Positions 10,001-18,025 of a stretch of 64,000 nt of DNA are shown here, in pieces. The notes below the pieces were generated by a model. That model searched no databases. It was not told the DNA's origin and saw only the letters and a list, made by a program, of their open reading frames with translations. This DNA comes from Eubacterium sp. UBA3279 (GTDB taxonomy: Bacteria; Bacillota; Clostridia; Lachnospirales; Lachnospiraceae). The DNA is taken from assembly GCA_002361775.1 (NCBI GenBank), contig DETV01000113.1, forward strand, positions 70,562 through 134,561. Direction: 5' to 3'. The position numbers were made by a program, and so were the translations under genes. Numbering within the stretch: position 1 is the stretch's first letter; each line of letters begins with the position of its first letter.

Positions 10001-10067
10001 TTGTCGAGAGAATTCAGATTCCGACATACTGGTTTTGACAAATTTAACACCCTCTATCCTCTATAAT
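10001..10067 (+). promoter_or_regulatory. Spo0A-type promoter of spoIIGA-sigE
   Basis: TTGACA (10035-10040) and TATAAT (10062-10067) are separated by 21 bp rather than 17. Just upstream are two Spo0A-box-like sites: TGTCGAG at 10002-10008 and, on the other strand, TGTCGGAA at 10019-10026; TGTCAAA overlaps the -35. In B. subtilis the spoIIG promoter also has an over-long spacer (22 bp) and needs Spo0A~P bound at and upstream of the -35. The match in architecture is close; binding is inferred. Confidence 0.75.
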
Positions 10068-10115
10068 AATACTTGCTTATTCCAGTAAGTATTGAAAAGG
10101 GATAGGGGGTGTTTT

Positions 10116-10982
10116 GTGTATTATGAAGTCTGTCTGGACGTTCTTTTTGTCCTCAATATGGTTATGGATTTCTTTTTGCTGCGGCTGGTGGGACTGGTCC
10201 TTCAAAAACCGGTCAGCCGGAGGAGAAGTCTGTTGGGCGCAGGTCTGGGAGCGGGGGGCGTCTGTATACTGATCTTACATCCTTATAATTCTCTGGGAAA
10301 TATGATACTGGCATATCTGGTAATCAATACGTTTATGGTAAGGTTTGGATGTAATCTGAAAAAGGTAAAAGATCTGCTGTGGGGAAATCTTCTTTTGTAT
10401 GGAGTGGGATTTCTTTTGGGCGGACTGGTGGAATTTCTCTGGAAAATAACCGGCGGAACAGGTGTGAGGATTTTTTTTATTATCAGTGGAATAAGTTATC
10501 TGATTTTATGGACAGGGTTATCTGTATATGAGATTTATCGGAAACAGACAGAAAAATTATTTCATTTTCAACTTTATGCCAATGGAAAATGTAAAGAAGG
10601 AACAGCGCTTTTGGATACAGGCAACAGTCTGAAAGATACTGCCAGCCATAAACCGGTGTGCATCGGAGAAACACAATTGCTGGAGGAGCTGTTGACGGAG
10701 GAAATGGTAAGAGGGTTGAAAAACTTCTCTATGGGGAAGGAAAGTGAAGTTTGTTTTGGCAGTTTGAATCCTCATTTTATTCCCTTCTCCAGTCTGGGAT
10801 GTTCCGATGGACTGGCAGTGGCAGTGACCATGGATTATCTGTGTCTGGAAGGACAGAAGGTACATAAAGTGATCACCCGTCCGGTGATCGCTTTTTCCGG
10901 GAAAAATAATTCCTTTGCCGGGGATTATCAAATGATTTTGCATCCAAATTTAATTAACAGTCAGGAGGGAAAATTATTATGA
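10116..10982 (+). CDS. spoIIGA: Sigma-E processing membrane aspartic peptidase
   Basis: Mother-cell protease that removes the pro-sequence of sigma-E after asymmetric division, on a signal from the forespore (SpoIIR). The N-terminal half is a run of hydrophobic segments; the C-terminal half has the aspartic protease motif ALLDTGNSL with the catalytic Asp near residue 167. I start at GTG 10116, which gives YYEVCLDVLFVLNMVMDF, the usual N-terminus, with a G-rich ribosome site before it; a TTG at 10092 in the same frame is less likely. The stop overlaps the sigE start. 288 residues, normal. Confidence 0.93.
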   Translation: MYYEVCLDVLFVLNMVMDFFLLRLVGLVLQKPVSRRRSLLGAGLGAGGVCILILHPYNSLGNMILAYLVINTFMVRFGCNLKKVKDLLWGNLLLYGVGFLLGGLVEFLWKITGGTGVRIFFIISGISYLILWTGLSVYEIYRKQTEKLFHFQLYANGKCKEGTALLDTGNSLKDTASHKPVCIGETQLLEELLTEEMVRGLKNFSMGKESEVCFGSLNPHFIPFSSLGCSDGLAVAVTMDYLCLEGQKVHKVITRPVIAFSGKNNSFAGDYQMILHPNLINSQEGKLL

Positions 10983-11716
10983 TGCAGGCAGCTTTACCCA
11001 GTCATTTTCGGTTACGGATGGTTTCTGGTTTTTCCAGGATGGTGTGGAAACGTCCGGGAGAAATATATTATATCGGAGGTGCAGATGTGCTTCCGCCGCC
11101 GCTGACTCCGGAGGAAGAGTATGAAGTGATTCAAAAGCTGGGAGATGAAGAAAATCAGGAAGCCCGGGCCAGTCTTATTGAACACAATCTCAGACTGGTG
11201 GTCTATATCGCGCAGAAATTTGACAATACAGGAGTGGGAATGGAAGATTTGATTTCCATTGGAACGATAGGACTCATTAAAGCTATCAACACATTTAATC
11301 CGGAAAAAAAGATTAAACTGGCAACATATGCCTCCCGGTGTATTGAAAATGAAATTTTGATGTACCTGAGAAGAAACAGTAAGACGAAAATGGAGGTGTC
11401 CATAGACGAACCTCTCAATGTGGATTGGGATGGAAATGAACTTCTTTTATCGGATATTCTGGGGACAGATGAGGATGTGATTTATAAAGACCTGGAGCAT
11501 GAGGTGGAATGCCGCCTGTTGGGAAAAGCAATCAATAAGCTTAGTAAGAGGGAACAGACTATTATCTGTCTTCGATTTGGACTGAATCAACCGGATGGAA
11601 AGGAAAAAACGCAAAAAGAAGTGGCAGATCTGTTGGGAATATCTCAATCTTATATTTCCCGTCTGGAAAAAAGGATTATGAGGAGATTGAAAAAAGAAAT
11701 CGTCCGATATGAATAA
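10979..11716 (+). CDS. sigE: RNA polymerase sporulation sigma factor sigma-E precursor
   Basis: First mother-cell sigma factor. The roughly 40 N-terminal residues before LPPPLTPEEE are the amphipathic pro-sequence cleaved by SpoIIGA. Region 2 (NLRLVVYIAQKFDNTGVGMEDLISIG, TYASRCIENEI) and region 4 (LSKREQTIICLRFGL, ISQSYISRLEKRI) are intact. ATGATG at 10979 overlaps the spoIIGA TGA, with AGGAGGG upstream. 245 residues. sigG usually comes next in this cluster; here the feo operon and a MATE gene lie between them. Confidence 0.96.
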   Translation: MMQAALPSHFRLRMVSGFSRMVWKRPGEIYYIGGADVLPPPLTPEEEYEVIQKLGDEENQEARASLIEHNLRLVVYIAQKFDNTGVGMEDLISIGTIGLIKAINTFNPEKKIKLATYASRCIENEILMYLRRNSKTKMEVSIDEPLNVDWDGNELLLSDILGTDEDVIYKDLEHEVECRLLGKAINKLSKREQTIICLRFGLNQPDGKEKTQKEVADLLGISQSYISRLEKRIMRRLKKEIVRYE

Positions 11717-11734
11717 AAAAGTGAAAGTTAGTTA

Positions 11735-11787
11735 TTGACAACTGAGTTAGATTGTGCTAATCTAACGATGGTTAGAAGTAGCTAACC
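11735..11787 (+). promoter_or_regulatory. feo promoter with two inverted-repeat operators (DtxR/IdeR-like)
   Basis: TTGACA (11735-11740) and an extended -10 TGcTAATCT lie 17 bp apart. The -10 is covered by a perfect 8-bp inverted repeat, GTTAGATT and AATCTAAC at 11746-11766. A second perfect repeat, GGTTAG and CTAACC, lies at 11770-11787. TTAG/CTAA arms resemble DtxR/IdeR boxes. I infer iron-dependent repression of feoAAB. No regulator gene is adjacent. Confidence 0.7.
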
Positions 11788-11855
11788 TTTTCTTTTGGTC
11801 ATATAGTTAGCTAAGACTTACTAAAGCAGAGAAAAAATATAGAACAGGAGGAATT

Positions 11856-12068
11856 ATGATGCCCCTTACAATGGCGAAAACAGGAGAAAATAATCTGATC
11901 AAGAAAGTGGGAGGAAAAGAGGAGGTGCGTCGTTTCCTGGAAAATCTTGGTTTTGTGGTGGGAAGTCCTGTGATGGTGGTATCCCAGATACAGGGAAATG
12001 TAATTGTAAATGTAAAAGAATCACGGGTGGCTATCAGCCGTGAAATGGCAAATAAAATTATGATTTAG
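11856..12068 (+). CDS. feoA: FeoA-domain protein (first copy)
   Basis: A 70-residue SH3-like FeoA protein, thought to help the ferrous iron channel FeoB. It shows the FeoA pattern of a conserved Gly-rich turn (LENLGFVVGSPVMVVSQIQGNVIVNVKESRVAISREMANKI). AGGAGG lies just before tandem ATGs at 11856 and 11859. It is the first gene of feoA-feoA-feoB behind the operator region. Two separate feoA genes before feoB is a common clostridial arrangement. Confidence 0.9.
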   Translation: MMPLTMAKTGENNLIKKVGGKEEVRRFLENLGFVVGSPVMVVSQIQGNVIVNVKESRVAISREMANKIMI

Positions 12069-12087
12069 TAAACAGGAGAATGAAAAA

Positions 12088-12309
12088 ATGACAACTTTGC
12101 GCGATATAAAAACAGGACAGAAAGCAACGGTGAAAAAACTCCATGGAGAAGGAGCGATCCGTCGCAGGATTATGGATATGGGAATCACAAGAGGTACGGA
12201 GATTCTGGTGAGAAAAGTAGCGCCTCTGGGGGATCCCATAGAGGTGACTGTGCGGGGGTATGAATTATCGCTGCGAAAAGCGGATGCTCAGTTGATTGAT
12301 GTGGAATAA
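12088..12309 (+). CDS. feoA: FeoA-domain protein (second copy)
   Basis: A 73-residue FeoA protein with the typical RRRIMDMGITRGTEILVRKVAPLGDPIEV segment and the ending ELSLRKADAQLIDVE, closer to canonical FeoA than the first copy. It starts 20 nt after the first copy and ends 36 nt before feoB, so all are cotranscribed. The two copies are divergent in sequence and are not a recent duplication. Confidence 0.93.
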   Translation: MTTLRDIKTGQKATVKKLHGEGAIRRRIMDMGITRGTEILVRKVAPLGDPIEVTVRGYELSLRKADAQLIDVE

Positions 12310-12345
12310 AAATAAAAGGTAAAAACATATGTGGAGGAGATCATC

Positions 12346-14517
12346 ATGTCTGTAAAAATAGCACTTGCAGGAAATCCCAATTGTGGAAAAACAACGCTGT
12401 TTAATGCGTTGACAGGATCCAATCAGTTTGTGGGAAACTGGCCCGGCGTTACGGTAGAAAAAAAGGAAGGAAAGCTGAAGGGTTATAAAGATATCACGGT
12501 TGTGGATCTTCCGGGAATTTATTCTCTTTCTCCCTATACACTGGAAGAAGTGGTTGCGAGAAATTATCTTATAAATGAGCGTCCGGATGTGATTTTGAAT
12601 ATCGTAGACGGCACAAATCTGGAGAGAAACTTGTATTTATCCACTCAGTTGATGGAACTGGGGATTCCGGTGGTTATGGCTGTAAATATGGCGGATCTTG
12701 TGGAGAAAAACGGAGATGAGATCCATCTGGATAAGCTTTCTCAGGCTTTAGGCTGTCCTGCTGTTTTTATATCAGCTCTGAAAGGAAAGGGAATTAAAGA
12801 AGCGGCAGAAAAAGCGGTGGAGGCAGGAAAAAGCAAAGGAAATGTGCCGGTACACAGATTTTCAAAGGGACTGGAAAAAATACTGACTGAAATCGAAGAG
12901 AGACTTTCCGATGTGGAAATTCCGGAAGAGCAGAGAAGATTTTTTGCAATTAAGCTTTTTGAACGGGATGATAAAATTACAGAAAATATGAAAATGATCC
13001 CCTCGGTGGAAGATCTGATTCTTCTGGCTGAAAAAGAATTTGATGATGACGGGGAAGGTATTATTACCAATGAAAGATATACATACATATCTTCTGTGAT
13101 TGACCGCTGTTATAAAAAGTCCGGGAAAGGATTACTCAGTACTTCGGATAAGATTGACCGGATCGTAACCAACCGCTGGCTGGGACTCCCGATTTTTGCC
13201 GCTGTAATGGTTCTCGTTTATTATGTATCCATTACCACTGTGGGTGGATGGGCTACGGACTGGGTCAATGATAATCTTTTCGGAGAAGGATGGAGTTTCT
13301 TTGGAATTGTACAGATACCTGGAATTCCTGTGTTGTTTGGTTCGGCGCTGGAAGCAATAGGATGCGCTCCCTGGCTGCAGGGACTGATCGTTGATGGAAT
13401 TGTGGCAGGTGTGGGGGCAGTACTTGGTTTTGTTCCCCAGATGCTGGTATTGTTTTTCTTTCTTGCCTTTCTGGAAAGCTGTGGGTATATGGCGCGGATT
13501 GCCTTTATCATGGATCGTATTTTCAGGAAATTTGGACTTTCAGGAAAATCCTTTATCCCTATGTTGATCGGAACCGGCTGCGGCGTTCCCGGAATTATGG
13601 CTTCCCGGACAATTGAAAGTGACAGAGACAGGAAAATGACTATTATTACCACAACGTTTATTCCCTGTAGCGCAAAACTTCCTATTATTGCTCTGATTTC
13701 CGGAGCGTTGTTTGGAGGGGCCTGGTGGATTGCCCCCAGCGCTTATTTTGTAGGAATGGCGGCAATTATTGTATCCGGTATCATTTTAAAAAAGACAAAA
13801 ATATTTGCAGGAGATCCGGCTCCATTTGTTATGGAACTTCCGGCTTATCATATGCCTACTCCGGGGAACGTATTGCGGAGTATGTGGGAAAGAGGATGGT
13901 CCTTTATAAAAAAGGCGGGAACTATTATCCTGTTATCCACTATTTTCATCTGGTTTACTTCTAATTTTGGTTTTGTAAACGGTTCTTTTGGAATGGTAGA
14001 GGATCTGAGCGATGGTTTGCTGGCTTATATAGGAAGGGGAATCGCATGGCTGTTTCTTCCTCTTGGATGGGGAGACTGGAAATCGGCAGTGGCGGCGATC
14101 ACCGGACTGGTGGCAAAGGAAAATGTGGTGGGAACTTTTGGAATCCTGTACGGGTTTGCAGAAGTAGCAGAAAACGGAGAAGAAATATGGACAACACTGG
14201 CAGGAAGTATGACAGCTCTTGCAGGGTATTCGTTTCTGGTATTTAATCTGTTGTGCGCTCCCTGTTTTGCAGCTATGGGCGCGATCAAGAGAGAGATGAA
14301 CAATATCCGGTGGTTCTGGATCGCCGTGGGATATCAGAGTATATTTGCTTATCTGGTTTCTCTGTGTATTTATCAGTTTGGAACATTCTTTATCGGCGGC
14401 GGTTTTCATGTGGGAACAGCAGTGGCAGTTCTGATTTTTGCAGGAATATTGTATCTGTTATTCCGCCCCCACAGGGATTCCTGCGTATTAAAAGTAAAAA
14501 CAGGAAGAACAGCCTAG
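12346..14517 (+). CDS. feoB: Ferrous iron transport GTPase FeoB
   Basis: Membrane Fe(II) importer. The N-terminal G domain has GNPNCGKTT (G1), the VGNWPGVTVEKKEG switch, DLPGIYS (G3) and NMAD (G4), then a helical spacer, then a polytopic domain with two Gate regions (FVPQMLVLFFFLAFLESCGYMAR; PMLIGTGCGVPGIMA with conserved Cys; PCSAKLPI). 723 residues from ATG 12346, which has GGAGGA before it; a GTG five codons upstream is less likely. Part of the iron-regulated feo operon. Confidence 0.96.
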   Translation: MSVKIALAGNPNCGKTTLFNALTGSNQFVGNWPGVTVEKKEGKLKGYKDITVVDLPGIYSLSPYTLEEVVARNYLINERPDVILNIVDGTNLERNLYLSTQLMELGIPVVMAVNMADLVEKNGDEIHLDKLSQALGCPAVFISALKGKGIKEAAEKAVEAGKSKGNVPVHRFSKGLEKILTEIEERLSDVEIPEEQRRFFAIKLFERDDKITENMKMIPSVEDLILLAEKEFDDDGEGIITNERYTYISSVIDRCYKKSGKGLLSTSDKIDRIVTNRWLGLPIFAAVMVLVYYVSITTVGGWATDWVNDNLFGEGWSFFGIVQIPGIPVLFGSALEAIGCAPWLQGLIVDGIVAGVGAVLGFVPQMLVLFFFLAFLESCGYMARIAFIMDRIFRKFGLSGKSFIPMLIGTGCGVPGIMASRTIESDRDRKMTIITTTFIPCSAKLPIIALISGALFGGAWWIAPSAYFVGMAAIIVSGIILKKTKIFAGDPAPFVMELPAYHMPTPGNVLRSMWERGWSFIKKAGTIILLSTIFIWFTSNFGFVNGSFGMVEDLSDGLLAYIGRGIAWLFLPLGWGDWKSAVAAITGLVAKENVVGTFGILYGFAEVAENGEEIWTTLAGSMTALAGYSFLVFNLLCAPCFAAMGAIKREMNNIRWFWIAVGYQSIFAYLVSLCIYQFGTFFIGGGFHVGTAVAVLIFAGILYLLFRPHRDSCVLKVKTGRTA

Positions 14518-14534
14518 AAAGGAGGAGTAAAAGA

Positions 14535-14714
14535 ATGGAATATATTTCAACGATTATCGTGTTACTTGTTATTGCGGGAATAGTGGCGTTGATTTTAAGA
14601 AATATGCTCAAAGAAAAAAAAGCAGGTCATTCGGTATTATGCGGCGGAAGCTGCAGTGGTTGTTCGGGGGCTTGTATGTGTCATTCACAGCAGGATAAAA
14701 AGTTAACAAAATAA
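14535..14714 (+). CDS. FeoB-associated Cys-rich small membrane protein
   Basis: A 59-residue protein with one N-terminal membrane helix (IIVLLVIAGIVALIL) followed by a short cytosolic tail with a Cys cluster (CGGSCSGCSGACMC). Such proteins follow feoB in many Firmicutes and are presumed to handle iron at the channel exit; the role is not proven. AAAGGAGGAG lies before the ATG, 17 nt after the feoB stop. Confidence 0.88.
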   Translation: MEYISTIIVLLVIAGIVALILRNMLKEKKAGHSVLCGGSCSGCSGACMCHSQQDKKLTK

Positions 14715-14757
14715 CGCTGGCTTAATAATTAATAGAGGAAATCTTCCGCTGAATGTA

Positions 14758-14763
14758 TTATAA
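14758..14763 (+). promoter_or_regulatory. Probable -10 box of the MATE gene
   Basis: TATAAT about 60 nt upstream of the MATE start, after the feo operon. No good -35 is seen, so this is a weak call. Confidence 0.4.
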
Positions 14764-14823
14764 TCAGATTATGCAGGGTCATGTACCATTTTGATTATTT
14801 TATGTAAAGCGGAGGATTTTTTT

Positions 14824-16182
14824 ATGGAAAAACAGGAGACAGATAAGAGGGTGTTCTATTCTTCTCTTTTTAAGCTTGTACTGCCGATTGCTGTTCAGAA
14901 TCTTATCAGTACTGCCGTAAATTCGGCAGATGTGATCATGGTAGGAGCAGTGGGACAGGATGCATTGTCAGCAGTATCATTAGCTAACCAGGTTCAGTTT
15001 ATTTTATCCCTGGTATATTCAGGGGTGGCGTCCGGAGCTACCATGCTTTCGGCTCAGTATTGGGGAAAAAATGATACGAAAACGATTGAAAAAATCATGG
15101 GGATAGCCTTGCGGTTTTCCGTAGGGGTGTCGGCAATATTCTTTGTGCTGGCCTGTTTCTTCCCCAGATATGTGATGATGGTTTTTACAAATGAACCGAC
15201 GCTGATAGAAGGAGGAATGAACTATCTGCGGATTTTGGGAGTTTCTTACCTGCTCATGGGAATTTCTCAGGTTTATCTTTGTATTATGCGAAGTATAGAA
15301 AGAGTAGTATTCTCCATGTGTACCTTTGGTTCGGCGCTGATATTGAATATTTTGTTAAATGCCGTATTTATCTTCGGCTTATTTGGTATGCCAGCCATGG
15401 GAATTGCCGGCGCCGCCCTTGCCACAGTAATTGCCCGGGGTGTGGAGCTGGGAATTTGTCTGGTGGATGCAGCCCGGTTTAAGACAGTGAGGCTTAGGAT
15501 TTCTGCCGTATTTGAAAAAAATAAGGTGCTGTTTCAGGATTATTTAAAATATGCTCTTCCCGCTTTCGGAAATGAAGTGGTGTGGGGTGTGGCATTTTCC
15601 ATGTATTCTGTGATTATGGGACATCTGGGAAGCGATATGGTGGCTGCAAACTCTGTGGTTGTGGTTGCGAGAAATCTGGGAACGGTGGTCTGCTTCGGAA
15701 TTGCCAATGGAGGGGCGATTTATCTGGGAAAACTGATCGGAGACAGAAGAATGGAGGCTGCCAGAAAAGATGCGTCCCGCCTGTGTCATGTAACCTTTGT
15801 AAGTGGTATACTGGGTGGAATCCTGGTTCTTCTGGTTCGCCCATTGATGATGAATCTGGTGGAACTGACGCCCAAGGCTGCCGGTTACCTGACGGTGATG
15901 CTGCTGATCAATTCTTATTATGTGCTGGGACAGGCAATGAACACAACGGTAATCTGTGGCGTTTTCCGTTCCGGCGGAGATTCCCGTTATGGATTTATCT
16001 GCGATCTGATCGATATGTGGGGATTTTCAGTTCCTCTGGGATTTATCAGCGCTTTTGTTTTAAAACTGCCTCCCATGTGGGTATATTTTATCATCTGTCT
16101 GGATGAATTTGTGAAAATGCCATTTATTTATAAACATTATAAAAGTTATAAATGGCTCAAAAATATTACAAGAGATATGTAA
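14824..16182 (+). CDS. MATE family multidrug / metabolite exporter
   Basis: A 452-residue cation-coupled exporter with about 12 membrane helices in two homologous halves. N-terminal features such as VLPIAVQNLISTAVNSADVIMVG and the YWGKND loop are typical of MATE/NorM proteins. Start at ATG 14824 with AGCGGAGGA upstream. Substrate unknown. It lies between the feo operon and sigG but probably has its own promoter. Confidence 0.92.
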   Translation: MEKQETDKRVFYSSLFKLVLPIAVQNLISTAVNSADVIMVGAVGQDALSAVSLANQVQFILSLVYSGVASGATMLSAQYWGKNDTKTIEKIMGIALRFSVGVSAIFFVLACFFPRYVMMVFTNEPTLIEGGMNYLRILGVSYLLMGISQVYLCIMRSIERVVFSMCTFGSALILNILLNAVFIFGLFGMPAMGIAGAALATVIARGVELGICLVDAARFKTVRLRISAVFEKNKVLFQDYLKYALPAFGNEVVWGVAFSMYSVIMGHLGSDMVAANSVVVVARNLGTVVCFGIANGGAIYLGKLIGDRRMEAARKDASRLCHVTFVSGILGGILVLLVRPLMMNLVELTPKAAGYLTVMLLINSYYVLGQAMNTTVICGVFRSGGDSRYGFICDLIDMWGFSVPLGFISAFVLKLPPMWVYFIICLDEFVKMPFIYKHYKSYKWLKNITRDM

Positions 16183-16292
16183 ATGTCAAGGCTAAAAACT
16201 TTTTAAATTTCCAAAGAAAATGAATAGATAAAGTGTCATATGAGAATCATTTTACTGAAAGCAAATGTTAAAGATTTCAGGAGGATTCTTAT

Positions 16293-17072
16293 ATGGCACT
16301 TAATAAAGTGGAAATATGTGGTGTAAACACATCAAAATTACCCGTACTTACGAATGAAGAAAAAGAATTACTCTTTGAGAGAATTAAAAATGGAGACAAA
16401 GAAGCAAGGGAACTGTATATTAAAGGAAACCTTCGGCTGGTACTCAGTGTGATCAAACGTTTTTCCGGCAGCAGTGAGAATGCAGATGATCTGTTTCAGA
16501 TTGGCTGTATCGGTTTGATGAAAGCGATTGATAACTTTGATACCACCCTTCAGGTGAAGTTTTCCACATATGCAGTTCCCATGATTATTGGTGAGATTCG
16601 CAGGTATCTCAGGGACAATAATTCTATCCGGGTCAGCAGATCCCTGAGAGATACTGCATATAAGGCTATTTATGCAAAGGAAAATTATGTAAAGAAAAAT
16701 CTCAGGGAACCAAGTATTACAGAGATCGCTGAAGAAATAGGAATTAATAAAGAAGAGATTGTGTATGCCCTGGATGCGATACAAAGTCCTATGAGTCTGT
16801 ATGAACCGGTGTATACAGAAGGAGGAGATACTCTTTATGTAATGGATCAGGTCAGTGATAAAAAAAACAGAGAAGAAAACTGGGTGGAAAATCTGGCGCT
16901 GGAACAGGCAATGGGGAAACTTACTCCCAGAGAAAAAAATATTATAGATCTGCGGTTTTATGAGGGAAAAACTCAGATGGAGGTGGCCCGGGAGATAGGT
17001 ATTTCTCAGGCGCAGGTAAGCCGGTTGGAAAAAAACGCTTTGCGTACCATGAGAAACTATCTCCGGGATTAG
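16293..17072 (+). CDS. sigG: RNA polymerase sporulation sigma factor sigma-G
   Basis: Late forespore sigma factor. 259 residues with N-terminal NKVEICGVNTSKLPVL, region 2 (NLRLVLSVIKRFSGSSENADDLFQIGCIGL, KFSTYAVPMIIGEIRRYLRDN), region 3 (SRSLRDTAYKAIYAKE) and region 4 (LTPREKNIIDLRFYEGKTQMEVA, ISQAQVSRLEKNAL). No pro-sequence, as expected for sigma-G. AGGAGG precedes the ATG. About 40 nt upstream, CATTTTA (16248-16254) fits the sigma-G -10 pattern CATnnTA, but no clear -35 is seen, so autoregulation is only a suggestion. Confidence 0.96.
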   Translation: MALNKVEICGVNTSKLPVLTNEEKELLFERIKNGDKEARELYIKGNLRLVLSVIKRFSGSSENADDLFQIGCIGLMKAIDNFDTTLQVKFSTYAVPMIIGEIRRYLRDNNSIRVSRSLRDTAYKAIYAKENYVKKNLREPSITEIAEEIGINKEEIVYALDAIQSPMSLYEPVYTEGGDTLYVMDQVSDKKNREENWVENLALEQAMGKLTPREKNIIDLRFYEGKTQMEVAREIGISQAQVSRLEKNALRTMRNYLRD

Positions 17073-17078
17073 AAAAGA

Positions 17079-17774
17079 TCAAATATTTTTTGGCCGGATT
17101 TTTCTTGCCAGATAGATAAACGGAGTATCCAGAAGACTGGTTACGATAAAAATCACATAGCTGGATGCTATGATGGAAATCAGAGTGGGTGTGTCGTGGA
17201 GTCCCCAGAAAGCCCCCAGTGTAAATAAAAGAGTATTTAAAAACTGAGAGATCAAGGTGGAGCCATTGTTGCGTACCCAGAGAAAACGGGTGGAATCTCC
17301 ACATTTTTTTGTGGTAAATTCCCACCATTTATGGTATGCCCATACGTCAAACTGCTGACAGACGGCATAGACCAGAAAACTGGCCAGCATAAGGCGGGGA
17401 GTATTGGAAAATACTGCCCGGATGCTGGGCATGATAAAATCCGTACTGGCAGGAGTAAACTGCAGCCAAAGCTGTGATACCAGAATAAAGAAGACAGAAG
17501 TAAAGATTCCCAGTCGGACAGCCCGGCTGGCTTCTTTTTTTCCGGCTACTTCGCTGAGAATATCGGTTACAAGAAACGTGCTGGCAAACATAACATTTCC
17601 CAGTGTCTGCTCCATGCCAAAGGCATTGACTACAATGAGAACTTCAATATTTGCCGCGATGGTGGCAAATACCGTCCAGCAGTAAAGGCCGGTGGAACCG
17701 AAGAGGTAGTAAAAAAACAAAACCCCTCCAAATAATAGAATCAGAGAAAAAATCAACAGTAATTCATTAGGCAT
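17079..17774 (-). CDS. Queuosine-precursor (preQ1/preQ0) transporter, YhhQ/VUT family
   Basis: A 231-residue membrane protein with about six helices and the family segments FGMEQTLGNVMFASTFLVTDILSE and FDVWAYHKWW. YhhQ-type (COG1738) transporters take up queuosine precursors. The start at 17774 has AAGGAGG before it; the longer open frame (to 17984) covers the leader RNA and is not coding. The leader carries a preQ1-I riboswitch, which supports the substrate assignment independently. Confidence 0.92.
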   Translation of the reverse strand: MPNELLLIFSLILLFGGVLFFYYLFGSTGLYCWTVFATIAANIEVLIVVNAFGMEQTLGNVMFASTFLVTDILSEVAGKKEASRAVRLGIFTSVFFILVSQLWLQFTPASTDFIMPSIRAVFSNTPRLMLASFLVYAVCQQFDVWAYHKWWEFTTKKCGDSTRFLWVRNNGSTLISQFLNTLLFTLGAFWGLHDTPTLISIIASSYVIFIVTSLLDTPFIYLARKIRPKNI

Positions 17775-17808
17775 CACAATGTCCTCCTTTAGTGTTTGAT
17801 GAAGGGAC

Positions 17809-17855
17809 AAAAAATGGCTGTCGCAGGAACATGAATCATGTAAAATGCGACAGCC
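17809..17855 (-). terminator. Leader terminator between preQ1 aptamer and transporter gene
   Basis: On the minus strand GGCTGTCGCA pairs perfectly with TGCGACAGCC and is followed by ATTTTTT, between the aptamer and the start codon. It is the probable expression platform. A second small hairpin (AAGGGCGTA with TTACGTCCTT) lies between aptamer and terminator at about 17858-17886 and may be the competing structure. Confidence 0.8.
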
Positions 17856-17890
17856 TCCCAAAGGACGTAAACGAGATACGCCCTTAAAAT

Positions 17891-17930
17891 CCCTAGTTTT
17901 GTTTATAGACAGGATGGTCACGAACTGTCT
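17891..17930 (-). ncRNA. preQ1-I riboswitch
   Basis: On the minus strand: P1 stem AGACAG/CTGTCT closing the 12-nt loop TTCGTGACCATC, then the A-rich tail ATAAACAAAACTAGG, the compact H-type pseudoknot pattern of class I preQ1 riboswitches (the CC of the loop can pair with the terminal GG). It sits about 30 nt after a TATAAT promoter and upstream of a YhhQ transporter, the expected target. Recognised by eye; covariance scoring not done. Confidence 0.82.
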
Positions 17931-17955
17931 TATTTTGTTGTGTGATCCGTCTGGC

Positions 17956-17984
17956 ATTATAGCAGAGGAAAAGAAAATGTGCAA
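17956..17984 (-). promoter_or_regulatory. Promoter of the preQ1 leader
   Basis: Minus strand TATAAT (17956-17961) with TTGCAC 17 bp upstream (17979-17984). The transcript would start about 25 nt before the aptamer. Confidence 0.6.
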
Positions 17985-18025
17985 GTGTTTTTCAATAGAT
18001 ATTCCATGAAAGGGAACTATTACGC

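Noticed and set aside
13933..14409. 158-codon minus-strand frame inside feoB
   Set aside because: Shadow frame of a clear, full-length FeoB gene.
14740..14817. Long-range inverted repeat AATCTTCCGCT / AGCGGAGGATT before the MATE gene, suggesting a riboswitch
   Set aside because: The likely -10 box lies between the arms, so the left arm would not be in the transcript, and I see no known aptamer.
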